The notes under the pieces were generated by a model. The model saw only the letters and a list, made by a program, of their open reading frames with translations, ran no database searches and had not been told where the DNA came from. A DNA stretch of 14,616 nucleotides from positions 1 to 14,616 of the forward strand of contig CAZXIJ010000056.1 of NCBI GenBank assembly GCA_964640725.1, read 5' to 3'. A program made the translations under genes and the position numbers. The stretch is from CALHVX01 sp964640725 (GTDB taxonomy: Bacteria > Pseudomonadota > Gammaproteobacteria > Pseudomonadales > Azotimanducaceae). Below, piece after piece: positions 8,301-14,616 of the stretch; the stretch's first letter is position 1, and the number at the start of each line of letters is the position of its first letter.

Positions 8301-8628
8301 CGCTGAAATCTCTCGCACCCTAAGCGCGCCTGCCGGCACCGCTGTCGTGCACGAGGGCCGCCTCGGCGGACACTTCTACATGGTCCTGAGCGGCCGCCTG
8401 ACCGTCACCCAGGTCGGCAATGTGATCGAAGAACTGGATCCCGGCGCCAGCTTTGGAGCGCTCGCGCTCCTGCGGGGCGATCGACGGCTGGCGACCGTGA
8501 CGGCCGCGGAGGACACCGAGCTGTTGGCCATCGCGCGCACGGACTTCCTTGATCTGCTGATGGTGCATCCCGGGCTGGTTCGCTCCTTCGCGCGCAGCAT
8601 TGCGTCGCAGATTATCGCCCAGGCTTAG
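5320..8628 (+). CDS. Transporter-like (ATP:ADP translocase/MFS type) membrane protein with HEAT-like region and cNMP-binding-like domain
   Basis: A protein of 1102 residues in three parts. Residues about 14-400 are hydrophobic with roughly ten to twelve membrane segments, resembling the MFS-like nucleotide (ATP:ADP) translocase fold seen in fusions with HEAT repeats. Residues about 430-980 are soluble and helical, with HEAT-like stretches such as DPDDAVRAAALAG (513-525). Residues about 996-1102 form a cNMP-binding-like beta barrel: the glycines of HFYMVLSGRL are present and the cassette region reads FGALALLRGDRRLATV, where Ala1047 stands where cAMP binders have Glu. Ligand binding is therefore doubtful. 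Nothing shows whether it transports nucleotides or only senses something. ATG at 5320 and ATG at 5332 (Met5) are both possible starts; neither has a clear Shine-Dalgarno. It is a single-gene unit, and its stop lies inside the convergent kinase gene. Confidence 0.85.
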   Translation: MLTRMLNLREGEGRVVLLLGSLSFFLLAATTVQGAAADSLFLNFLGAEDMPYGMALAQVVAIVGFYGYRGLRQLLPTRLLSTAVVILLTAGLAAVFTFIKQESIVAVYALFTMVPLYASVLASESGRLSAALLNVRSARRLLPLIGGVGGAGAATGAYLVTMLTPRIGQAGLLLLAAALLMVILLPASQVRESMRPRVTSRQASAGEVFRDKHALALLIAAGLVIALSNLVRYQFNAAVADEYSGAEIAIFMGQFMLALNLASIVFAQFVGRVLIERMGAARTLLAYPISLAAIAAAGAWLPGLLSAAATQFGERLFRQNSHRTVANLVGMPLPAPIRIRMYLIITGNINPLAVLLTSFALLFTVGAQAPAHWDLGWQDLYWPIALIAAALFGALLVARVGYAARLQSALHARRLQLGNQNVEGGRYDADGLPVPVIDATLRLALHGYLASDLEERVALALRLLAGGGNRETLGIIRRQWPLWAPWLKELAVPVALGMAHVEANDWLREAAQDPDDAVRAAALAGSTQTWDPEVLQQAAQSVSTHPMTAAAALIQMKQAGTASDAAANEQLEAWIAGGTEEPAMAQAAVLSLTQWPDARYDHALPELARRVPEAALRIIAQRPDPQFAELCVAQLGKDRSFSDARAALLAIGLPAVPSLESAATDPTQPNASFTVIPSIEGENAHLANLRLMAHDKAEIRQLATLARLHGDFALSPAERALIEENLERSVRQATRFHSYHHHSTEPMLAQIAGNERLAILEHLFANLTLLYPDAPIRLAYLALQSVDARQRSFAIELLDEALPRSITVPLFPVLEDRVPGKALDPAEDRLWLAMQARLRPDQGGTANLQQLAQCQLFRRWRLADLEQLLKAQAQDPAAIVIRDGAPLALPTLLLTGQSPEPQPGDIVLPLAAVYQVARQSPRCGLLWLEALADLVPAPDQGSIEVTRSAMVSLASRVQAEDEREAGALDLWQRMFFLRSNTLTDSLPPARLRLVAEISRTLSAPAGTAVVHEGRLGGHFYMVLSGRLTVTQVGNVIEELDPGASFGALALLRGDRRLATVTAAEDTELLAIARTDFLDLLMVHPGLVRSFARSIASQIIAQA

Positions 8629-11545
8629 GACAGTACGCTCCGATCTCTTCCTGCAGCTCAAACGTCTGCAGCGCATCGGGCAGCTGCTGAAGCTGGGCTC
8701 TGGCGCCCGCACAGTCTCCAAGGGCCCCGAGGATCGACACCCGCATCGCCCGGTCAGCATCGCTCGCCAGCCCATCCGCCACGAGCTGGTCTACCGCCTG
8801 CTGCGCCGCTGGCAACGCGCCGCCGAAATACCAGCCCGCAACCTCGCGAGAGCGCTGAGCGGCACTGCGCTCGCCAATCTGATCAGCTTTGGCGAAAGCC
8901 GCGCGGGCCTCATCCTCCCGGCCGGTGACCGCCGCAAAGTAACCCAACTCGCTGAGCACCTCGACCGAGTCCGGCGCCAGCAGGGAGGCTGCGCGAACTT
9001 CCGCCAACGCAGCCGCATCGCGCCCGGACAGAGTGAGCGCAGTAGCCGCCAGGAGTCGCATCTCTGAGTCCTCGGGCGCCGCCTGAGCCATACTCAAGGC
9101 GGTGTCGAGATCGCCTTCGAGCAAGTGAACGCGAACCAGCAGACGCCGCCAGCTGGCCTGCTCAGGACGAATGCCAAGCGCCGTCGTAAGCGCCTCCTTG
9201 GCGCCGGAAAAATCCTGCTGGCCGATTCGCGCGCCCGCGATCAGCGCATTGGCATCGGCCTCGTAGTAGTCCGAGTCCAGCTCGATGGCACGCCGGTAGG
9301 CCACCTCTGCGGCCTGAGCATCCTGGTACAGCAAGGCACCGCCCAGCACGAACTGAACCGCAGCATCGTCTGGGGCCAGGGCCTGCGCGCTGCGCGCATC
9401 TTTCAAGGCTTGCTCAAACAACGGATCGTCCGGGCCCGCCGCAAGTTGTGCCAGGGCGGTTGAGCGACCGAGCAGTGCCTGCAGGTGCGCCGGGTCTTCT
9501 CGCAGAATCGCCTGATAGCCGCGAAATGCGGCCTCGAAGTCTTCCTGGCGAAAGCGCCAGAAGGCAATCCACTGAGCGCGATCCAGGGAGCGGTCCAGTG
9601 TCTGCGCCTGGTTCATGGCGTCGATCGCCGCCGCCAGGTTCCCCTGTCCCGCGTGGGAGAACGCGATGACTTCGTGAGCGGTGACCGGGAAGCCGCCGCG
9701 AGCAAGCATTTGCGTCGCTGTGGCGATCGCCTGCTCGTAGTCCCCGACTGCAAGGAGCGTCCAGAGCAGCTGTGCCCGCACTTTTTGGTCGTAGCTGTGA
9801 TCCTCAAGGTGCGCGTTCAATGCCTGGCCGGCTGCGTCAAAATGGCCAAGGGAGGACTGATACACGGCCTGCGCAAGATTGCGGCGCGGGTAGTCCTCGG
9901 GGATCTGGTCCAAATCTGCCCGCAGCAGCGCAAGCGACGCGTCAAGGTCTGGCCCTGGCCGCGGCGGCACCACCCGAAACCCATCGCCGTCATGCTCGAT
10001 TTCTGGGGACGTCCGATCGTTCGCGGCATATCGGGCAACCACCCGGTATACGCGAGACTGATGATGCAGCGGTTCATCGATCAACGCGCGCTCGAATGCC
10101 GCAAGGGCATCAGGCCAACGCTCCTGCCAGATCGCAAGCTCCCCTGCCAGAAACTCTGCCTCGACGTAACCGGGTGCTGCCGCCAGCGCGCGCTCCACCT
10201 GCTCGCCCATGTTTGCCATGGCCTGACTTTCCCACTCCGGCACTGGTTCCTGTCGGGCAAACAACCGTCTCAACTCAGCAGACGTCTCCTGAGCTTGCTT
10301 GAGCGGTAGCTGAGCGTCTTCAATCTGGGCGACTCGCACGTAGTAGCTGTTGAGCTGGCTGACACCCCATCCGGCGGCAACAGCAGCCGTCAACGCTGCG
10401 ACCAGAATCGTCGCCGCTAGACCAGGCCGGCGCGATGCTCGGCGCATGGTTCGCTGCAGCGGGTTGAGCGGGCGAGCCAGGATCGGCTCGTCGCGGATGT
10501 AGCGTTCCAGTTCGTCCGCGAGTTCTTCAGCGCTCTGGTAGCGGTCTTCACGATCCCGCTCCATGGCCTTCTGAGCGATGACAACCAGATCGTCGGTGCC
10601 CACCAGCGACGGCGGGTTAGACACTGCCACCCGCTTGACCACCTCGTGAACGACCTCGCCGGTATAGGGCGGCTTTCCCTCCACCAGTGCATACAGCGTC
10701 GCGCCAAGTCCATAGATATCAGTGCGATGGTCGGCGTCGAGCCCTTGCGCCTGTTCCGGCGCCATGAACGATGGCGTGCCCAGAATTGCGCCACTGGCAG
10801 TCATCTCGTTCCCTTCCTCGCGCATGCGAGCGAGGCCAAAGTCAGTGACAAAGACACGGCCACCGTCTTCGATGAGCAGGTTGGAGGGTTTCAGATCACG
10901 GTGAATGATATCCCGCACATGGGCATAGTGAACGGCCCGGGCCGCGTCGCGCACCACCGCAGCAGCCTCCGCCCGTTCAAGCTGCTTGGAGTCCGGCGAG
11001 CCACCGTTGATGAGCTCCATGACCAGGAACGGCCGCCCGTCATGCACGCCCACTTCAAAGACGTCGGTGATGTTGGGGTGCGCAAGCTGGGCCAGCAGCG
11101 TTGCTTCGCGCATAAAACGCGCGATCAAGCGCGAGTCCTGCACTTTCAGCTGCTTTACCGCGACCCAGCGTTGCAATTGCTTGTCCCAGCCGCGCCAAAC
11201 CACACCCATGCCACCGGCACCAACCTCTTCGACCAGTACGTAGCGACCCAGCTGCCGCTCCACATCTCCGCTGACCGCCTGCACTGCGTCCGGCAGATTG
11301 CTGTCGTGCAGCGTGTCGAGCAACGCTGTGTCCTTCACACTCGCAGCGAGGGTATCGAGCTGAGAGGGCGCAAGAGCACCATCTTTTACGAGCGTGATTG
11401 CAATCGCGCCGGGGGCGGCCGTCGCTGCCGCGTCGGCAACTTGCGCTGGCGTGACAAGGCCGCGCCGAACCCCAAGCTCGACCAGCAGCTGGTCCTGCAA
11501 ACTCGCCTGACCCTGACGGATGGTTTCGATCAGTGCAGCAGCCAA
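8612..11545 (-). CDS. Transmembrane Hanks-type Ser/Thr kinase with C-terminal TPR region
   Basis: A protein of 977 residues. Residues 1-95 are a helical N-terminal extension. The kinase domain (about 102-350) is canonical: GAGGMGVV (109-116), Lys131 in VAVKQ, HRDLKPSN with Asp217 and Asn222, DFG at 235-237 and APE at 262-264, so it should be active. A single membrane segment (about 376-396) follows basic residues, which places the kinase in the cytosol and the C-terminal ~580 residues in the periplasm. That part is rich in TPR-like helices such as the AEVAYRRAIELDSDYYEADA region, a protein-binding scaffold. The start is TTG at 11543-11545, with AGGAGGAG 5 nt upstream, and overlaps the sigma factor stop by 16 bp. 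Kinases next to such sigma genes are thought to control them; that the partner here is the adjacent sigma factor is inference. Confidence 0.93.
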   Translation of the reverse strand: MAAALIETIRQGQASLQDQLLVELGVRRGLVTPAQVADAAATAAPGAIAITLVKDGALAPSQLDTLAASVKDTALLDTLHDSNLPDAVQAVSGDVERQLGRYVLVEEVGAGGMGVVWRGWDKQLQRWVAVKQLKVQDSRLIARFMREATLLAQLAHPNITDVFEVGVHDGRPFLVMELINGGSPDSKQLERAEAAAVVRDAARAVHYAHVRDIIHRDLKPSNLLIEDGGRVFVTDFGLARMREEGNEMTASGAILGTPSFMAPEQAQGLDADHRTDIYGLGATLYALVEGKPPYTGEVVHEVVKRVAVSNPPSLVGTDDLVVIAQKAMERDREDRYQSAEELADELERYIRDEPILARPLNPLQRTMRRASRRPGLAATILVAALTAAVAAGWGVSQLNSYYVRVAQIEDAQLPLKQAQETSAELRRLFARQEPVPEWESQAMANMGEQVERALAAAPGYVEAEFLAGELAIWQERWPDALAAFERALIDEPLHHQSRVYRVVARYAANDRTSPEIEHDGDGFRVVPPRPGPDLDASLALLRADLDQIPEDYPRRNLAQAVYQSSLGHFDAAGQALNAHLEDHSYDQKVRAQLLWTLLAVGDYEQAIATATQMLARGGFPVTAHEVIAFSHAGQGNLAAAIDAMNQAQTLDRSLDRAQWIAFWRFRQEDFEAAFRGYQAILREDPAHLQALLGRSTALAQLAAGPDDPLFEQALKDARSAQALAPDDAAVQFVLGGALLYQDAQAAEVAYRRAIELDSDYYEADANALIAGARIGQQDFSGAKEALTTALGIRPEQASWRRLLVRVHLLEGDLDTALSMAQAAPEDSEMRLLAATALTLSGRDAAALAEVRAASLLAPDSVEVLSELGYFAAVTGREDEARAAFAKADQIGERSAAQRSREVAGWYFGGALPAAQQAVDQLVADGLASDADRAMRVSILGALGDCAGARAQLQQLPDALQTFELQEEIGAYCPKPGR

Positions 11546-12186
11546 TCGAGCTCCTCCTGGCTGTGCGCGTCGTCAGCAACGTATTGCCGGACGGCATCGG
11601 TGATCAGCCTGCGAAACATCGCGCGGCCCGTTCGAAGCCAGGCCTGAGCCTGGGCAACACTGCTACCCATCGCTCGCGCCAGCTGCGCTTCAGAGACTTC
11701 AGCCTCGACGTCGACCAGCACAAAAGCGCGCGCAGCCTCTTTCGATGCGCTGGACTTCAACGTTTCAACGGCTCGCAAGAAGACCAGCAGCGTCCATTGC
11801 TCGTCGAACACTTGCGCTGGCTCGCCCTCTGAGCGTGGCAGATCCAGTTCCTTCGCGAGGGCCATATCAGAGGGCCGCACTGACTTCGGCACCTGGGCGG
11901 CCCGTCCGGAGTCCAAAAACTCAATCAGGTGTGATCGAAGTGCAGTCCGGAACTGGCCTTGCTCGGGCGTCAGCTCCCGCAACCACTGAGAGCCCACCAC
12001 TTCGGCAAAGAACTCTGCCAGCAAAGCCTGCAACTGCTCCGCAGGCAAATCCACCTGGGCGCGCAGCACAGCGTGTACGGGCTGCCAGTACTGCTGCAGC
12101 AAGGTGCGGAAGAGCGCCCGCTGGGTCTGGCCGTCGGTGCCTGCCTGAACAATAAGCGACCATGGTGTATCGGGATACGGTTCCAA
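11530..12186 (-). CDS. ECF-like sigma-70 family factor paired with the kinase
   Basis: A protein of 218 residues. The N-terminal half looks like sigma region 2 of the kinase-associated ECF type: TPWSLIVQAG (7-16), RTLLQQYWQPVHAVLR (27-42), AEFFAEVV (57-64) and EQGQFRTALRSHLIEFL (75-91). The C-terminal part (about 135-202) resembles region 4, with helix-turn-helix spacing in EAQLARAMGSSVAQAQAWL (166-184). Where most ECF factors have the acidic DAED, this protein reads QLQA (51-54). The start is TTG at 12184-12186, 11 bp after the lipoprotein stop with little Shine-Dalgarno, since the domain begins immediately afterwards and an in-frame TAA closes the frame just upstream. No anti-sigma gene is adjacent; the next gene is the kinase. 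The family call is good, but the divergence leaves open whether it still binds core polymerase unaided. Confidence 0.75.
   Translation of the reverse strand: MEPYPDTPWSLIVQAGTDGQTQRALFRTLLQQYWQPVHAVLRAQVDLPAEQLQALLAEFFAEVVGSQWLRELTPEQGQFRTALRSHLIEFLDSGRAAQVPKSVRPSDMALAKELDLPRSEGEPAQVFDEQWTLLVFLRAVETLKSSASKEAARAFVLVDVEAEVSEAQLARAMGSSVAQAQAWLRTGRAMFRRLITDAVRQYVADDAHSQEELDWLLH
11551..11558 (-). promoter_or_regulatory. Ribosome binding site deciding the TTG start of the TPR kinase
   Basis: On the minus strand AGGAGGAG lies 5 nt before the TTG at 11543-11545, inside the last codons of the sigma factor gene. A near-perfect Shine-Dalgarno at ideal spacing makes this TTG the convincing start despite the rare codon. 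Confidence 0.8.
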
Positions 12187-12197
12187 TGGGCAGCGCG

Positions 12198-14405
12198 TCA
12201 GTTAACGACGAGGGTAGTCTTGGAGATGATCGATTCCAGATCTCCAGGCTCTCTCAAATCAAGGCTGCGATCGTTCAGCAGGTTCTGAATGAACTTGACT
12301 GACTCGTACAGCGCCCGCTCGCCGGGCGCACCAAACTCATAGTGCACGCCCTCATGGCCATCGGCGTTCAGGGTGAATTCCAGGAACATCACCTGTTCGA
12401 GATCCAGGCCCGCCACCCTTACAAGATGCGCCCAGAATGCGGTTCCGACCTGCCGGTAGAAACCGCTATTGCGAAGCGAGAGGATCGCTTCCATCCGCCG
12501 CGAGTTGTCGTTACCTGCGGTAAAGGCCGTGGCAAGGCCAGCTGCAGTCTGATCGATCTCTTTTTGCCAAGACTGATACGCCGCTTGCCTAGCCTGCTGC
12601 TCGGCACTCATCCGGCGCCTTTTTCGCACCTCTAACTCACGGCCGACCAGCGCATCAATACTGCCGCGATAGTAGGGGTACTCGCCGTCCTGAATGCCCC
12701 GAACTACAAAATCAGCGAGCGCGTTGCGCAGCCGGGCCTCTTCGCCGAACCCTGCCGCGACCAGACCGTCGAACGCCGATTCCCTGAAAAAATAGTTCAG
12801 GTCCAGGCTGAAGTTTCGGCGGAATCGATCCTCCAGCCACTGCGTATCGCCCATCTGCTCGGCGATCTGCGCTTCTGCTCCGGACGGGAGAAGCAGCTCA
12901 AGGCGCCGGCGCAAGCGCCGATACTCGCTGGGCCGCAAGCGACGATCGCGATAGGTGAAACCGAAGCCAATGTTCAGAAACTGCACTGGCCGGCCCTGCG
13001 CATCGGCCAGGAACAGCGCATCGGCGCTTCGCGCTTGCGACTCGTCCAGCATGCCGAAGAGCATGCTGCGATCACGCAGCTGAGCCCAGTTCGGCAACAG
13101 ATAGTGGGTGAGCGATTCACCGCCGCCGGGCACGAGCTCGGCCTGCGTGATCAGGTTGCGCCGAAAAACGCGTGAGCGATCCACATCAAAGCTGCTCAGA
13201 CGCATTCGGAATTGCAGCTTTTGACTATGGCTGTAGTTCGCGCCCTTGAAGTGGCGAGTGACCCGCGGCACCTCAGCTTCGAGATCGCCACGCGCCAGTG
13301 CATCGACGCCCTCGACAGTCCCAATCAGCTGATCGCGAAGGTCAAAGCCGCTGCGCAATGGACGAGCAATGCGCACCGACGCCAGCTGCCGTTCACCCGC
13401 AAAGATCTGGTCATACGCTGCAGCAACCTCCGGATCGGCAAGATCCATGGTGTAGTCCGCCATAAACAGGTCCGACGACGATCGTTCAGCGGCAAGCGCT
13501 GCCTTCGCATCCAGACCCAGCAACTCGACCAAAGGCTGAAGCTCACCGCTCACCCGGTTTAGCAGGGCAGCCTTAAGAAAGCGGCTGGCACCGGCGCTTG
13601 CGCTCAAGCTGGCATCGCGAGCACGCTCACCCACGAGACGCAGCCGGACGCGATCACCGTCCAGGCGAAACAGATGCACTTGGTACTCGCCGTTCAGAAC
13701 CACGGAATAAGCAGTACTTGCCGTCAGGAGGTAACCCGCCAATGGCCAGACCTGGCCGGCGTTGGCGGTCAGGCCCATGCGTGCATCAAAGCGTACATAG
13801 TCTCCCGGTTTCAGGGAGCGAGCGAGCGCGCTGCTAAAAGGAATTCGATCGGGCAGATACCCGTTCGCGGGATCACGCGCTTCCGGACCGCTGGCAAACT
13901 GTTGTGCAAACAGTACCTGCGAGCCTCGCGCAAACCCGACTTTGATCGGGGTTTGACCGAGCAACTCTCCCGGCCGCACCCGGCTGGAGAACCGATAGGT
14001 GTCGAGCCGCGTGAAGTATTCGCCGCGATAGGAGGGCTCAACCCGGTATCGATAGCGAGCACCGACCAAAATGCCTTCGACCAGATCCAGCGTCAGCTCC
14101 GCCGGTGCGTAGTCGATGGTTGCCAGGTTTAACACTCGCGAAACGGGGTTCGCGGTGCGCCGCTCTTCGGCCTGCAACTGCTGACACTCAGCCGCAGTAC
14201 GTCGCAGCACCTCGCGCCCGCTCAGGCACAGGATTCGACTGGCTTCCATGCCCGCAGGCGCGGCCGTTGCGGGGCTGTCTGACCTGGGCGCAGGACGCAC
14301 ATCAAGGGCCGTGCAGCCGCCAATCAAAAGCGACAAGGCCAGGCACGCAGCGCGCCAACCTGCGTTCCATGAGACGTCGCGTTGCGCTCGACTATCGCTG
14401 CTCAT
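12198..14405 (-). CDS. Large predicted lipoprotein of unknown family
   Basis: A protein of 735 residues that I do not recognise. The N-terminus has a basic region, a hydrophobic stretch and the lipobox LIGGC, giving lipidation at Cys31 and a place in the cell envelope. Residues 32-50 are a Pro/Ala/Ser-rich linker. Apart from Cys21 in the signal peptide and the lipidated cysteine I see only Cys60 and Cys74, close enough to form a disulfide. The rest mixes beta-like stretches (about 100-300) with charged helical parts (about 480-640), including a basic coil-like stretch near VRKRRRMSAEQQARQ. There are no membrane segments after the signal. It is the first gene of the unit, and the sigma gene starts 11 bp after its stop, so it is probably the envelope component of this circuit. 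AGGGGG at 14410-14415 lies 4 nt before the ATG. The role is unknown. Confidence 0.85.
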   Translation of the reverse strand: MSSDSRAQRDVSWNAGWRAACLALSLLIGGCTALDVRPAPRSDSPATAAPAGMEASRILCLSGREVLRRTAAECQQLQAEERRTANPVSRVLNLATIDYAPAELTLDLVEGILVGARYRYRVEPSYRGEYFTRLDTYRFSSRVRPGELLGQTPIKVGFARGSQVLFAQQFASGPEARDPANGYLPDRIPFSSALARSLKPGDYVRFDARMGLTANAGQVWPLAGYLLTASTAYSVVLNGEYQVHLFRLDGDRVRLRLVGERARDASLSASAGASRFLKAALLNRVSGELQPLVELLGLDAKAALAAERSSSDLFMADYTMDLADPEVAAAYDQIFAGERQLASVRIARPLRSGFDLRDQLIGTVEGVDALARGDLEAEVPRVTRHFKGANYSHSQKLQFRMRLSSFDVDRSRVFRRNLITQAELVPGGGESLTHYLLPNWAQLRDRSMLFGMLDESQARSADALFLADAQGRPVQFLNIGFGFTYRDRRLRPSEYRRLRRRLELLLPSGAEAQIAEQMGDTQWLEDRFRRNFSLDLNYFFRESAFDGLVAAGFGEEARLRNALADFVVRGIQDGEYPYYRGSIDALVGRELEVRKRRRMSAEQQARQAAYQSWQKEIDQTAAGLATAFTAGNDNSRRMEAILSLRNSGFYRQVGTAFWAHLVRVAGLDLEQVMFLEFTLNADGHEGVHYEFGAPGERALYESVKFIQNLLNDRSLDLREPGDLESIISKTTLVVN

Positions 14406-14616
14406 TCGACCCCCTCTCTGATCGCTTCCGTCGCTGCTACCCTCCCAAACTCACCGCTGTTGTTCAAGGCGGTTGTCAGAGATGGTTTTTGGCTGAAAGG
14501 GAAGGCGATCCAAGCTCCGCGTAGATCGCTGCGGCTCCTCGTCGCGGGGTGTCTGCGCTCAGTCAGGAGGCCTTTTTTACCCTCGCGCCCGCGCCGCTGG
14601 CAACCGTTGCCGGTGC
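14406..14616. other. Leader/intergenic region upstream of the lipoprotein gene
   Basis: No complete gene is visible here. On the minus strand a reading frame entering from the right edge runs to a TGA at 14563-14565 and would encode a short tail, APATVASGAGARVKKAS; it may be the end of an upstream gene. A second minus frame stays open across the whole stretch to a TGA overlapping the lipoprotein ATG, but its residue content is not convincing. The promoter of unit 3 should lie here: TTGAAC on the minus strand (around 14461-14466) is -35-like without a good -10. The plus strand has a weak hairpin, GGCTCCT (14533-14539) with AGGAGGCC (14565-14572), followed by six T, and a perfect inverted repeat GGCAACCGTTGCC at 14599-14611. 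Confidence 0.35.

Noticed and set aside
10646..11647. A 333-codon open frame on the plus strand
   Set aside because: It is antisense to the canonical kinase domain and the sigma/kinase junction, and is mirror coding without a plausible start signal.
14105..14524. A plus-strand open frame across the lipoprotein start
   Set aside because: It overlaps the signal peptide and lipobox on the other strand, is Arg/Pro-rich and has no ribosome binding site.

Overview
The window is GC-rich and almost fully coding. Its Gram-negative character shows in a lipobox lipoprotein, a transmembrane kinase with a large predicted periplasmic TPR region, and strong GGAGG-type ribosome binding sites. Together with the gene families present this suggests a pseudomonadote, probably a gammaproteobacterium, but no marker gene fixes the taxon. 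There are eight convincing genes in three transcription units. No tRNA, rRNA, CRISPR array, transposase or insertion sequence was seen.

Unit 1 (minus strand, 5253 down past the left edge) is a tightly packed four-gene operon. In transcription order it encodes a protein with two FHA domains fused to an LCAT-like alpha/beta hydrolase, a divergent YegI-like Ser/Thr kinase with a zinc ribbon and an FHA-like tail, a PP2C phosphatase, and a PrsW-family intramembrane metalloprotease cut by the window edge. Kinase, phosphatase and FHA reader together make a complete write/erase/read module for protein phosphorylation. Its apparent outputs are a lipase-like enzyme and a membrane protease. The module resembles the TerY/YegI-type phosphorylation systems, but no VWA protein is present in the window. 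This is the best candidate for an undescribed system.

Unit 2 (plus strand, 5320-8628) is one gene, divergent from unit 1 across only 66 bp. It encodes a 1102-residue membrane protein: a transporter-like domain of the MFS / ATP:ADP-translocase type, a long HEAT-like helical region, and a C-terminal cNMP-binding-like domain that lacks the usual phosphate-cassette glutamate.

Unit 3 (minus strand, 14405 down to 8612) encodes a 735-residue lipoprotein of unknown family, an ECF-like sigma factor whose region 2.2 lacks the usual acidic motif, and a 977-residue transmembrane Hanks-type kinase with TPRs. The sigma and kinase genes overlap by 16 bp and both appear to start at TTG. The organisation suggests an envelope-sensing circuit in which the kinase controls the sigma factor. 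Units 2 and 3 converge, their coding ends overlapping by 17 bp. The last 211 bases (14406-14616) hold the leader of unit 3 and no convincing complete gene.
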